Below, piece after piece: positions 44,876 to 57,047 of a stretch of DNA of 64,000 bases; the stretch's first letter is position 1; each line of letters starts with the position of its first letter. The DNA lies in contig CM043958.1 in NCBI GenBank assembly GCA_014529385.2, forward strand, positions 121,304,817-121,368,816, written 5' to 3'. Source of the DNA: Adiantum capillus-veneris. Lineage: Eukaryota; Streptophyta; Polypodiopsida; Polypodiales; Pteridaceae. The notes beneath the pieces are model-generated. The model made no database searches and was not told where the DNA came from. It saw only the letters and a program-made list of their open reading frames with translations. Both the position numbers and the translations under genes were made by a program.

Positions 44876-47320
44876 CCTTCCCCCAAGGACTATGCCACAG
44901 AACCATTGGTACGATGATGAGTGAAGAGACCTCTACCGCCGGCTGCGTGCACAAGGGACTCTTGGAGAGACCACTGATCGAGAGGCCGGACGCCAGCATG
45001 AAGACACTCACACGCCAAAAGCGGCGGGCTTTCGAGGAGGCACAGGAGCTAGAGCTACACCACCTGTTCATGAGCATGGACACTGCCACAGCATGGCGCA
45101 CCCTCAGGGAGCCACGACCGACTACCCCCATTGAGGATCCACAGGTAAAATTCTATGAGGTGCTGAACCAGCCTCCAATTCCACAACCTCCCCGGCCTCG
45201 ACCCCAAGCTCCTCCTCCTTCACAACAGAGATGGTCAAGAATGCCATTCACCGACTACAACACCGCCAATCATCAGATCATACAGGTTTACAAAGTGAGC
45301 ACCTCATTTATGCAACCGCCACGATAGCCCGGTTGATCGCACATGCATTCAATGGGGCTATAGGGAAGGGCTTCCCAAAGGAGTGGACCAAGCACACCAT
45401 TGTGCCGATCGACAAGTTTTGAGACACCTTGGACCCAAGGAATTACAAGAGTATCATGATTGGCCATACAATGGTCAAACTATATGGGGCCGTTCTTGAG
45501 GCTGAGCTTAGTTTTTACGGGGAGGTTGAGGGCCTACGGGCTCCTCGCCAGGTAGGGTTCAGGCGGACCTTCTCCACCATCACCACATCTTTGTTCTGCG
45601 ATGCCTCATTGATGGGGCAAAGGTGCGGAAGAAGAGGCTTTATTGCTGCTTTGTGGATTTCCATAAAGTGTTTGACACTGTCCCATGGAAGAGGCTCTTT
45701 CGACGACTTCAGAGTTTGGGGATACCTTCGGCGATGATATGGGCCATCTATGCTCTCTATGAGAGGGTGACTGGGAGAGTTCGCTGCCCAAGCCGTATGA
45801 ATCTATTGCTAGCACCATTGGTGTTAAGCAAGGATGCCCCCTCTCCCTAACCCTCTTCGGACTCTACATTGACGAGATCTCCGACTACATCCTACGAGCG
45901 GGAGGGGCAGGAGCGGACCTAGCAAGTACCCATTCCACATTATGCTATATGTTGATGACATTGACTGATTTCAAAGTCACCAGAGGGCCTATTGAGCCAT
46001 TGAGAGCTTTGGATGAGTTTTGTACAAACAGGGGACTCACAGTGAATCTTGGCAAAACCAAGATCATGATCTTCCACACCTCCAGAGCAGTCCAAGGAGC
46101 AACCACATATACAACAGTAGGACCAGTAGAGGTGGTCACCTCCAACATCTACCTGGGCGTCACATTCACCAGCAGACGAGGGCCCTTCTCCATGGCACAG
46201 GCCGCCACTAACAGGGTCACCAGAGGATATGCAGCATTGGCCATGCTAGAGTGGAGATGCCATCAGGCACACTTTCAAGAGCCCCGCACGAAGGAGTGGC
46301 TATTCGACACATTGGTCACTCCAACCCTGATGTATGCAGCAGTAGTATGGACACCCGGATTGACAAATAGCCAGTGGGCACGGATTGAGAGACCATAGAT
46401 CTATATGATTTCTCGCATGTTTCAAGGCAAGCACATAGTGCCACCGGACATCATCAGGGCCGAACTTGCCACCCTCCCCATGGTGGTGGATGCACTCTTC
46501 TAGACAGTTTGCTTCATCCAGAGAGTGAGAGCTCCCGATCCATAGACTCACACGACGAGCATTTGAGTCAGCTATATAGATATCAAAGGCTGGATATGAC
46601 AGAGCATGGTACACATATTAGAGCATGGTTCGAAGCACGGCCTTGACATGGAGAGTTTTCCACCTTTCCAATACGACCCCAACTCCCCTGAAGTTCATCG
46701 CTCACGTAGTGAGAGAAACATAGTGACCCGACAACATCTCTGGTAGCTCTATATCAGACAGACTTGGATCACATCTCCCCTCCAGCAGAAGATGTCACAC
46801 TACAGAGACCATTTTCTTACCATACTGGAGGACGGGTTCATACAACAACCACGTTATATGGACGCCTACATGCCACACAACTCACGAGTGGTGATTGGTC
46901 AACTCAGAGGGTCATTACACAGACTAAAGATCAAGGTGGGGCGAGCTCATGACATTCCCAGGGAGCAGAGTGTTTAGAGAATGCAGAGAGGAAGTGGAGA
47001 GTAAGGAGCACTTTGTTTGCGAATGCAGAGCTTATGCGGAGATCATAGGCCAATACGAGCCACTATTCAGAGGACAACCTACCCTCCGAAATATCATGCA
47101 CTCTCGAGATCAGAGACAGCTGGAACGCTACTTGCTAGAGATACAGAGGCACAGGGACACTTCTGCAGCCACCTACAGAGACCCGGGGGGAGGGGGGTGG
47201 AGGGGGGGGAGACAATCACAGCTTACAGGTTTCTTTCAGAGAGCTACACCCCTTTCACTCCCAAACCCACCGAGGGGAGTGACCCTTCAGTAGGCTGAGG
47301 CGAGCCGGGCCCGACGACGC
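44876..47320 (+). mobile_element. Degenerate LINE (non-LTR retrotransposon)
   Basis: A 5'-interrupted, frame-broken reverse transcriptase region. A linker (RQKRRAFEEAQELELHHLFM) lies at 45,015-45,080. RT motifs in order are SSDHTGLQSEHL (45,269), RAPRQVGFRR (45,536), CCFVDFHKVFDTVPW (45,640-45,690), GVKQGCPLSLTLFGLYIDE (45,827-45,880), a destroyed YADD position (45,945-45,965), GLTVNLGKTKIMIF (46,031) and YLGVTFT (46,150). A C-terminal CxC..HFVCEC segment is at 46,975-47,030. No LTRs, PBS or poly-A tail were found. The 5' part, if present, lies left of 18823. Confidence 0.85.
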
Positions 47321-47324
47321 CCGG

Positions 47325-47474
47325 GGCCCCACGACTCCACCGCAGACAGATCAAGCAGAGTAACAGGGAACGGGCGGAATGGGCCCCTCCCATTCCACCC
47401 GAGGCCCCACGACTCCACCGCAGACAGATCGAGCAGAGTAACAGGGAACGGGCGGAATGGGCCCCTCCCATTCC
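47325..47474. repeat. 78-bp tandem duplication at LINE/hAT border
   Basis: Two nearly identical copies (47325-47396 and 47403-47474) share ggccccacgactccaccg and a gggaacgggcggaatggg block. The second runs into the GGAACGG-rich end of the hAT element. Confidence 0.85.
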
Positions 47475-47545
47475 CGGAACGCGTTTCCAAAGAGGTCGAG
47501 GGGGGCGGAACGGAAACATGGACGGAACGGTGTTTCCCTAAATTT

Positions 47546-48124
47546 CTGTAACCGAAACGGCAGGCAAAACGGTAGACCGGAACAACGCTTTTCAAAAAAA
47601 ACCGGTTGCTTGACAGGTTTTTAAAATCCGATTATTGGGGATATTTGGGCGCTTTTGAATGGTTTTGGGGGGGGGGGGGGCGAGAGGGAGTCTTCTCCTC
47701 TCCTATATAAGCCAAGGGTCTCAAGGCATATCTTCAAAGTTCAATCTCCCTCAAGCCTCAAGGGCCAAGGCAAGATCTTGAAGTTTCCTCAAGCCTTCAA
47801 GCCTCAAGGCTCACTCTCGAGTCTCCACCTCTTCATCAAGCCAAGGCAAAGCCTCTCTCTCCCTCCCTTGGGCTTCAAGGCTTTAAGCTTCAAAGCTCAA
47901 GCTTGAGGCTCCACTTCTCCCTCAAGCTCCACCTCTCCATCTCTCTCCATTACCTCTCTCCGTCTCCCTTGGGCCTCAAGGCTCAAGCTTGAGAGTCAAG
48001 ACTCCACCTCTCCCTCGCTCACCACCGCTCCATCTCTCCCTTTCCCACAACTTTCAAGTTTGAAGGCGCTCTCTCCGTCTCCCTCTCCCTCGGGCCTCAA
48101 GCCTCACGCTCGGAGCTCCATCTT

Positions 48125-48173
<49 letters not shown>

Positions 48174-48202
48174 CTTCCTTCCTCTCTCGAGTCTCATCAC
48201 TT
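47546..48202 (+). other. hAT 5' untranslated region
   Basis: Rich in caag/ctcaag and CT motifs, with a G run (47669-47680), a TATA-like tatataagcc near 47703 and a perfect CT run (48130-48170). No open frame is convincing. Confidence 0.5.
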
Positions 48203-48547
48203 ATGGCGCAAGCTTCCGCATCAAGTGAGCGTGACCCCTTGGGTGCCAAGAAGAAGAAGGACAAAGCATGATGGTGGGATGAAGTGCATTTCCGAGTGTT
48301 GGAAAAGTCCGGTGGTGCACGTGCATGGAAGTGCAAACTATGCGGCTTCGAACGGCAATCTGGCACAACCAAAGTCTGTGCTCGCCTCCTTAAGCTAGAG
48401 GACAATATGCAAGGCCGTCAACGAGCAATTGTTGAAGGTATTTGAAGCCAAGGATGCCGCCATCAAAGCCAACAAAGAGAGAAAGAAGCAGCAAAGCCTA
48501 AGCTTGCTGCGATCGACCCCAACAACTTGGTGTTTTCCTCTTCTACA

Positions 48548-49106
48548 TGTAACAGACTTGGACACTCCAAGTCAAGAATCAACCGCGACAGCACCAAATA
48601 ACCACTTCAAAACAATTCACAGATCACAATAGATTTGCACTGGCCCGGCGGAGTTCCGTGCCTAGAGATATTGGCCCCAAAGACTGGCGCCCCTTTCGGT
48701 ATTTCTTTTTATATTAATCAATCATCAAAGTACAAGAGAGCGGTTAGGGTTTCACTCTCAGACTCTACGTCCAGATGCCCTGAGAAGTGAGGCCCTCACC
48801 ACTAATTTAAAGGTTACAAGGGATGCCCAAAAGCAGAGCCCCAAAAGCTTCAAATCAAAAACAATTGCTCTCTCTCTCTCACAGAGAGTCAAAACATGAA
48901 AGCAAAAGCATTCTCTCTCTCTTTCTCATTTAAGTAGAGAAAAAGCGAAATTTGCGTCGTTCATCATTTTCCAAAACAAAAAAAAATTCAGCCTTCGCAA
49001 TTTCCGCGAATTAGGGTTTTTGGCAAAAATTAGGGTTTGCAGGAATTTTAGGGTTTCTGGCAGATATTAGGGTTTCTGCTGTCCGCCATGTCATCACTTT
49101 GTGACA
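48548..49106 (-). repeat. Gyp-4 3' LTR
   Basis: A 559-base LTR. By hand alignment it differs from the 5' LTR at about 11 bases plus one A-rich indel. Its U3 contains four ttagggttt motifs at about 49012-49080, which read aaaccctaa on the element strand. Confidence 0.9.
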
Positions 49107-49239
49107 TACCCCCCTCTTGAAAGCATTGTAATCGACCGCGATTACGCCTGCAAAACCGACAAAAGCCATAAACCGTCTTAGCAGACACTGACTGTTAGTA
49201 CCTACGTACTAGGAACACACATCTAGCACATGTACAAAA

Positions 49240-49300
49240 TCGACAGTCACATCACACGACATCACAGGACATCACCAGACATCACAGGACATCACATGAC
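49240..49300. repeat. Short tandem gacatcac repeats near PPT
   Basis: Four to five imperfect 10-base units (gacatcacag/acatcacta) lie about 150 bases inside the 3' LTR. The same block occurs at about 21470-21520 and 25516-25566 in Gyp-2 bodies. Confidence 0.75.
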
Positions 49301-49711
49301 ATTCAACATTCATTCGGATCTTAGACCATGATTTATCGGCAATGTAGCTAGCAATCACATCTAGGTCCAATCGGGACCTCAACGATGTCCGATTGACTAA
49401 CCCCTATTGCAACCATGTCTATTCGAGATCAATCATACCAAAATGCTGCAGTCATTTCGGCTATCAGTTCCTGCACTCACAAGAAGTCAAGAACAAATCG
49501 GTATCATAATCAGAAATTCCATTTCATAAAGTCATCCAGCAGAATACTGTCAGCTCTTAGTATCCCTGAAGCTCAGAGAGACATCAGTGACTTTAGTATC
49601 AAAATCGAGGCTTCTGTTGACAAGGGAGCGGAGTAACTCCCCTCTTGTGCATCCCACTGCACCAGATCTTCGGCCAAGCTGAGTTCTAGGTTCCGTTTGG
49701 AGTAGACTATG

Positions 49712-50940
49712 CTAAACCAAAACATCGAGGTAAAGTTTCACAATCCGAGGAGTATCTGCTAGGTCCTCCTCCTCCATCCACTTCCCATCAAATGCAGGAA
49801 AGTTCTTGAACTTAACCAAGAACCGCCTTCGGACTTTACCTTTCTTCGTATCATTATGTGCCAAAATCTGCTCAGGAACAAGGATCTCCTCGTTTTCTTC
49901 CACTTCGAGTTGCTCATCAGGCTCCCCATCATCAGGCACATCACCCTTAACAGGGTTCAAGAGACTCACATGCAATCCATTATGAATCCTCCAAGTATCT
50001 GACAGTTTCAATCGGAAGGAGACATCATTTATCTTGTCAGTAATCTGGAAAGGTCCGTAGTATCACATACTAAGCTTTGGAAAAAGCCTCTCCTTTCCCT
50101 GTTTCTTTCTAAGGCGTGCCTTCTCAAAAGTAAGAGCACCCAATCATCCTCCTTCAGTTTCCAGTCACGACGATGGCGATCCGCTGCCTTTTTCTGTCGT
50201 TCTTGAGACTTCTGCAAAGTCTCGCGAACCTTGGCAAAAGCCGTATCCAAGTCTCGCGAATATTCATCCGCTTCAAATTTCTAATCTTTCGTGCTCAGGA
50301 AGGATGGAACCTTTGCAGCAGTTTCAACAATCTCACATGGCATCTTCCCCGTCGAAGAGTGTATCGTGTTATTGTAGGCAAATTCCACCAAAGGTAAGTT
50401 CTTTTCCCATTGAGTCTTCTGATGCGAGATACAAGACTTCAATAAATCTAAAATCACTTAATTGGCAATCTCAAATTGCCCGTCAATGTGCAAGTGGAAC
50501 GATGACGAGAACTGCAACTGCGTGCCAATGTTCTCCCAAATTGCCTTCCAAAACAAACTCATAAATCTGGGGTCTCTGTCGGAGACAATCGTCTCAGGCG
50601 TGCCATGTAATCGGAAAATCATCGTGATCATTCTGTATTCTCGGGAGATCAAAAAAAATGAAATCCATTTCAATATTTTCCCAGGGGCGGGTGGGTATGG
50701 GTAAAGGCTGTAACAGTCCCTGTGCCTTATGGCTGTCAAACATGACCTTCTGGCATACCAAGCAACTGCGCACAAACTCTTCCACATCCTTCTTCAGTCT
50801 CCGCCAAAAGAAATCTCTCTCTACCCCTTTCATGGTGGTAGCAATGCCGCGGTGACCCGTAAAAGGTGGACAGTGGCAATCAGTCATAACCTTTTCCCTC
50901 AACGGCTGTGTAACGCACAACATAGTCTTTTTCATCAATA
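49712..50940 (-). pseudogene. Gyp-4 integrase and chromodomain
   Basis: Reading leftward: HHCC (FTGHRGIATTMKG and CLVCQKV, 50,870-50,720), Asp in MDFIFFDLP (a frame change is nearby), VSDRDPRF (near 50,575), frame-broken core, AADRHRRDWKL (50,185) and a terminal open frame (50011-49712) with a chromodomain (RRFLVKFKNFPAFDGKWMEE). Confidence 0.85.
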
Positions 50941-52400
50941 GCCTTCCCGAAGGGAGTATCTAGCTACTGTCTCCCCATCCCGTATCCATGTGAAAATATC
51001 TGTAAAATCTGTATCTGTGGCACACTGATCGACCATATCCTCGAAGCTCCTATGATGTATCGCGGAAATAGCCAGAACCAACGGTTTTCGAGACAAAGCA
51101 TCTGCCACCACATTCTTCTGTCCCTCCACATGGACAATCTGGAAGTGGAACTGTGACAAGATGTTCACCCACCGCATCTGCTTTTCCGAAAGCTGCTTCT
51201 GTGACAAGAAGTAGCGCAAACTCTGATGGTCTGTAAAGAAAGTAAAATCCGCTCCGAGTAGGTAATGCCGCCACTAAGTAAGAGCGTGGATAACCGCCAA
51301 AAGCTCTTTCCCATAGATCTGTGTTGTCATCTCCGGCCTAGAGAACAAACGGCTCTCGTAAGCTATGAGATGGCCTTCTTGCATCAAGACCGTACCCAGA
51401 CTACGACCACAAGCATCACAAAATACTTCAAATGACTTCTGCAAGTCCGGCAAAGTCAAATCTGGTCCTGTAGTGAATTTCTATTTCAATGTCTGAAAGG
51501 CAGTCACCTCTGTGGGTCCCCACGAAAAAGGTACTCCTTTCTGTGTCAAGGTATGCAAAGGGGAAGCAACCTCTGCAAACTTTCGTATGAACCGCCTGCA
51601 GTACGAACACAGTCCCAAGAAGCTTCTAACTTCATGGACATTCCTCAAATCGGGCCAAGCACGGATAGTCTCTATCTTGGCCAGGTTCATTTGTATCCTG
51701 CTGTTGACACAATGTGTCCCAAAAAATGTATCTCTGGTAGGAAAAATTCAATTTTCTTAGTATTAATCACTAATGTGTGATCTCGTAATGCCTGAAAGAC
51801 TTGAAGCAGATGATCTCTGTGTTCTGCCTCATTCTTGGAGAAAACAATGATGTCGTCAAAGAAAGTGCCAACAAATAGCCTGTACTCTCGAAAAATCCTA
51901 TCCATCATCCGATTAAATGTCGCAGGAGCATTGGTTAAGCCAAAAGGCATCACCAAAAACTCAAATAACCCAAAAGTCGTCCGAAAAGCTGTCTTGTACA
52001 CATCTCCTGGCGCTATCCTGATCTGATGATATCCACTCTTCAAGTCAATCTTGCTAAAGCACGAGGATCCCTGTAACCTGTCGAGTATATCATCGATCCT
52101 AGGAATCGGAAATCTGTTCTTGATGGTGATTTCTTTGAGAGTGCTATAATCGATGCACATTCTCCAAGATCCGTCTTTCTTCAAAACCAACAACACTGGA
52201 GAGCAATACGGTGAAGTACTAGGCTAGACAAGACCCTTTTCCAAGAGGTCTTTCACTGAGTTCATAATCTTTTCATTCTGTACTCGGCTCACACGATAAG
52301 GTGGCCGATTCAGTGGCGTGCTTCCAGATATCAGATCAATGGTATGATCTTCAGGCCCTCTCAAAAGCAATCGGCATGAGCGTGGAGAAAAAATCTTGGC
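50941..52400 (-). pseudogene. Gyp-4 reverse transcriptase and RNase H
   Basis: The RT open frame at 52196-51687 has [17 protein letters not shown] and GTFFDDIIVFSKN. A frameshift follows at HIVSTAG. RT-RNase H connection (SFLGLCSYCRRFI) and RNase H (CDACGRSLGTVLMQ, TDHQSLRYFL) follow leftward with TAG stops near 51,483 and 51,275. Confidence 0.85.
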
Positions 52401-54460
52401 GTTCTTTTCTTCAGGTCAAAACATATTCAACCTTTATCCATCGTTCAGTTCTCCCAAAACAATGAGTAAGAAAACTGAAGTTCATCAAGTACAATCTCTA
52501 AGCCCTTCATTTATCAAAGTCGCTTTCTCGGCCCGGTAGTCAACCACGGCGTAGTTCTTGTGGTACCAAGGGATCCCGAGTAGAACGTCACTCGCGTGCC
52601 CTGAACACCCCTGTCATTGCAAACAAAGTTTGCCAATGCTCGGTGAAATGGCAACATCCCATCCGGGTGCCAGTCGAACTACCTCCGCCTATGGCGTCAG
52701 TCTGTCGGGCGTAGTTCCAAATCGAGCCGCCAATTCCAAGTGAAAAGAAGTTGGCCTTGGCTCCTTCAAAAGCGCTTCCTGATCCTTCACTTTGCCCCGA
52801 AAGCGGCAAAGTTTGTACTTTCATTCATTAGATTCGGTGCAGGTCCCACGCCATGTGGTACCAGTTCTGCTTTTCTATCTGCCTTTTCTGCCACATTCCT
52901 CAGCTGCTCTCGAACTCTCAGACCTGTCGTCGTCTTTATCATTCTGTTCTTTCTGCGCCTTATCAGGGCACTTCGCGGAAATATGTCCATGTTCCCCGCA
53001 TCCAAAGCACTTCCCCTCTCTGATGAAGCGAGCTCTCTCCTCAAGAGTAAGCTTGGGTCGTGCATCCTTTTTTTTTTCTCTGGGTTGCTCTTTTTCATTC
53101 TTCTTTCATTCCCAAAAGTCTGTTCGGCTCGTTGTGTCATGGCCTCATCTGTGGGGTAGGTCAGACTGCCAGAGTGAATGGCAAAGCCCAGCTTCGCATG
53201 ACTCATCAACTCCTGAATAGAAGCTAACTTCTGTTCCAAGCAGTGATTTCGGATTTCTGTAGGTAGACCCAAGGTAAACCGCTCAATCTGTTCTCTGAAC
53301 GAGATCTTCTTGAATGAAGAGGCGGGTAGAAAAGAGCTCCAGAATCTTTCACAATAAGAATTCACTGTATCGCTCTTGGTCATCCGGAGATGGTTCCAAG
53401 CAGCTCGTATATCTCGCTCAAACTTTTGAGTCAACCAAGAAGAAATAAAAAGCCTCTTGAATTTCAGCCATGTAACTAGCACAGTCTTGCTTAATAGAAG
53501 CATGGACCACCAAGTACGAGCAATCCCCTTAAAGTAAGAGGCAGCTCTCTGAATCTTGGAGTGCTCTGAATAGCGTCCTCCCGCGAAAGCGATGTCAAAC
53601 TGCTGTATAAAAGACAAAGCCTTCGAAGCATCTGAGTATCCTCAAAAGTATCAAACTTGATCGAGTGGCCACCTTCCTTAAACTCTCGGACTTTCTTGCT
53701 TTTATCTTCGAGAAAGTCATACTGGTTGGCTTTGTAAAAATTCTTCTTGTTCGCATAAAACTTTCCGTCATCGGAATCTGAGCTGTCTGTAGACGAGTCC
53801 TCAATAGAACTGTCAGTCTCTGGGCGAGATTTAGCCTTCTTTGCCTTTCTCTTGCCCTTTCCAAAGCGTTGCTTCTTGCTTCGCTTTTTACCTTTTCTGT
53901 CTTCTTCGCTCAAATCCGAGGAACTAGAAGAACTATCAGAAGAAGAAGAAGAAGAACTGGGTAGGTCTTCAAACTTGACGCGCTTCTTCAATTTCTTTGC
54001 CTTGTCAAATGTCAACCGACGACCCAAATATCCCGGGAAGTCAGTGCCTTTCTTCTGCTTTTTGCCGTGCTTTTTGGCTTTCTTTTGCATGTCAAAAAGC
54101 TGAGCAATCCGTGCATCAACCACGTTCTCCAGTTCCTTCTCCGTATATTTCTTGGAGGCAGAAGGTTTCTTGAGAGCGGGTTTCCGGAGTGGTGTTGTGG
54201 TTCTCTGCCACTCCGTCTGTACCTCTTCCAAAGAGGTCTGGTTCATATATTTTGCCATCTTCGGGTCCTTGGCGAAATTGAGCATCATCTTTGTTGCATC
54301 GCTGATCAACTAGCGACGCTCTATCTCTCGCCGCTCCGCCTAAGTAGGCCAAGGCGGGCCATACTCTCTGCCTAAATCTTCGTTGTGATCCCAACCCGCA
54401 TCTCCAGATGCAGAGGGAGTCGACTGATCATTGCCTGAAGCCATAGGTGCCGCGGAAAAA
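52401..54460 (-). pseudogene. Gyp-4 gag and protease
   Basis: Gag spans 54,446-52,850. It has a TAG near 54,342, a Lys/Ser-rich region, KKNFYKANQYDFLEDKSKK, the core FIQQFDIAFAGGRY and a frame-shifted CCHC region near 52,960-53,000. In the protease (52,830-52,550) the segment that in related copies reads FFDGGAKANF is shortened, so the catalytic Asp codon is lost. Confidence 0.8.
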
Positions 54461-54515
54461 AAATTCGGGGATCGGATTTCCCGTACAAGAGAAATCGGCC
54501 GTGCTCTGATACCAC

Positions 54516-55085
54516 TGTAACAGACTTGGACACTCCAAGTCAAGAATCAACCGCGACAGCACCAAATAACCACTTCAAAACAATTCACAGATCACAATAG
54601 ATTTGCACTGGCCCGGCGGAGTTTCGTGCCTAGAGATATTGGCCCCAAAGACTGGCGCCCCTTTCGGTATTTCTTTTTATATTAATCAATCATCAAAGTA
54701 CAAGAGAGCGGTTAGGGTTTCACTCTCAGACTCTACGTCCAGATGCCCTGAGAAGTGAGGCCCTCACCACTAATTTAAAGGTTACAAGGGATGCCCAAAA
54801 GCAGAGCCCCAAAAGCTTCAAATCAAAAACAATTGCTCTCTCTCTCTCACAGAGAGTCAAAACATGAAAGCAAAAGCATTCTCTCTCTCTTTCTCATTTA
54901 AGTAGAGAAAAAGCGAAATTTGCGTCGCTCATCATTTTCCAAAAAAAATAAATAAATAAATAAATTTCAGCCTCCGCGATTTCCGGAAATTAGGGTTTTT
55001 GGCGGAAATTAGGGTTTGCAGGAATTTTAGGGTTTTTGGCAGAAATTAGGGTTTCTGCTGTCCGCCACGTCATCACTTTGTGACA
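54516..55085 (-). repeat. Gyp-4 5' LTR
   Basis: A 570-base LTR with an (aaat)n stretch at 54949-54966, absent from the 3' LTR. It also has the four ttagggttt motifs (54989-55053). Confidence 0.9.
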
Positions 55086-56651
55086 CTACACCTTCTTCAT
55101 TGGATGGTGGTGATAGTAAAGCGGCAACGACGGAGACGACGGCGACATCATTTCAATCGGTTGAAAATGCCTAATACTACTCCCGTCTCCACTCCCAAAT
55201 CTCAGCAACGCACCCTACATACAACTTGGGATCCAAAAAGGAAGGAGGGTGTGGATGCAAGTGTTGCCCGCTTTTTCTATCATGATCACATCCCCTTCAT
55301 AAAGACTCGGTAAGACTTACTATCATTTTCATACAATCAATCATCTCGATTCTCATTCTCATCTAAATAGTAATTACTAATACCTCTTGTGTGCAATGTC
55401 TAGGTCAGAGTACTTCAAGACCATGTGCACGAGGATTGGAGAGTATGGGGCACGCTACGTACCACCCTCTTCCGAGGCCCTCCGCACTACTCTACTCGAT
55501 AGAGAGAAGGCCGTTGTGGAGATGGCTACCCTCAACATGAAGAGGCAATGGACGAAGTATGGTGTGACCCTCATTGCGGATGGATGGAGCGACACTAGGA
55601 GGAGGTCCATCCATGGCATTGTTGCCTATTCCAAAGGGGAGATGTATTTTTCCCACTCCCATGACGCCACGGAGACGGGAAAATCAGCAGATATCCTTGC
55701 GGGTGAGTGGGCCTCCGCCGTAGAGACCATTGGGTCGGACCTTGTGATAGGTCTAGTCACCGATGGGGAAGCATCAAACAGGGAAGCCGGAGCTATTTGG
55801 AAGGCACTTATCCTCACATCACGGTGTTCTTTTGCATAGCACATTACCTTAACAACCTCTTGAAGGATTTCGGCAAACTACCTTGGATAGAGCCTCTCAT
55901 TGCATCCACGTCCAAGGTGGTTGCTTTCATCAACAACCACAACATACTTCAAGCCGAGTCGAGGGGCAAAGTGCTTCTAAAGTATTGTGGGACCCGCTTC
56001 GCCTACATCTAATGGTAAGCCGCTTTGTAGAGTGTCAAAGTGCAATGCGGCAGCTCTTCATCGGTACAGAGTTTGCTGAGACTTCCCATGCAAGTACAGT
56101 CGCAGGGATCGTTTGTATAGGGAAGGTAGAAGATCTTGAGTTTTCGGAGTCTCCAAAGACTATTGATAAAATGGTGAAACCAGTGATCCACTTGCTTAGA
56201 GTGATGGATGGTATGCAACCTTGCATTGGCAAGGTCTATGAAGCAATGGATCGCATGGTCGAGGCGCTTGAAGATCATGAGAAGGACCCAGATAGGCTCG
56301 AAGAAATCAAAGAGCTTTGCAGTAGCAGGTGGAATGCCTATAGTTCACCGCTTCATGGTCCAGCTTTTGTGTTGTACCCAGAGTTCCAGGGTGCAGGGCA
56401 GGAGCATGATTCGGAGGTACGCACACATTGGAACACCATCTTGAAGAAGCTTCACCTTGATCGTGAGCATTTTACAGGAATATGCGAGGATCATTTGGGA
56501 CAGCCGATGCCCAAATTGATCACACCAAGATTTCCTTCGTCTTGTGGTGGCAAGAAAATGGTTTAGATGGTCCCGATCTTCAGCGACTTTCCGTTCGCAT
56601 TCTCAGCCAAGCGGTTAGCTCCTCTTGCTTGGAGCAATTGTGGAGTGTATA

Positions 56652-57034
56652 TGTTATGTCCCGCTCACAGGAGAGGGGATCTAGCCCAGATGCCGTCGGG
56701 ATGGGCGTCCAGTTTCCGGGCGGACGTAGTGTGAACACGGCCAGTGTGGCCGGCCATTATTATAAAAGGGAGGCCAAGGCCTCACTTGCAATTATCGACC
56801 CCACTGGCAGAGTGCCAGTGGTTAGCCCGCGAGGCTAGGAGTGCGCGAGGTCACTCGAGGAGGTGAGGCCAGGTGGTATGGGACGCTCGGTCTCACAGGT
56901 GCACGCCTACGTCCTTGGACGCTGGCCCCAGCACGGGGGAGCTGCCAGATGGTGGCTATGGTCGGGTGGTTCGTCCGACGCGCATTTGTAGGCGGTCCGT
57001 GTGGCCGGGAGATCCTATCTCCTCTTTCATTTCA
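56652..57034 (+). repeat. Gyp-5 5' LTR
   Basis: A 383-base LTR with a TATA box (tataaaa, 56761-56767). It differs from the 3' LTR at roughly 20 positions by hand alignment. Confidence 0.95.
56761..56767 (+). promoter_or_regulatory. TATA box of Gyp-5 LTR promoter
   Basis: tataaaa is conserved in both LTRs (56761 and 62846) and positioned mid-LTR as expected for a U3/R boundary. Confidence 0.7.
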
Positions 57035-57047
57035 TGGTATCAGAGCC

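Larger units (their letters stand above)
48548..55085 (-). mobile_element. Gyp-4: chromodomain gypsy element in hAT
   Basis: Minus-strand element with LTRs 54516-55085 (5') and 48548-49106 (3'). The PBS is gctctgatacca (54503-54514) on the forward strand and the PPT tacccccctcttga is at 49107. The TSD is an exact ctaca (48543-48547 and 55086-55090). It is related to Gyp-1/Gyp-2 but has a distinct U3. The LTRs are almost identical, yet the coding region is full of stops, frameshifts and deletions. Confidence 0.9.

Noticed and set aside
49012-49080. Interstitial telomere
   Set aside because: The ttagggttt units are separated by unrelated bases and occur only in LTRs; they are telo-box-like, not telomeric arrays.
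55080-55313. Separate Arg-rich gene next to the Gyp-4 LTR
   Set aside because: An alternate frame continues the hAT protein into the intron donor at 55310; the Arg run is a shadow of it.
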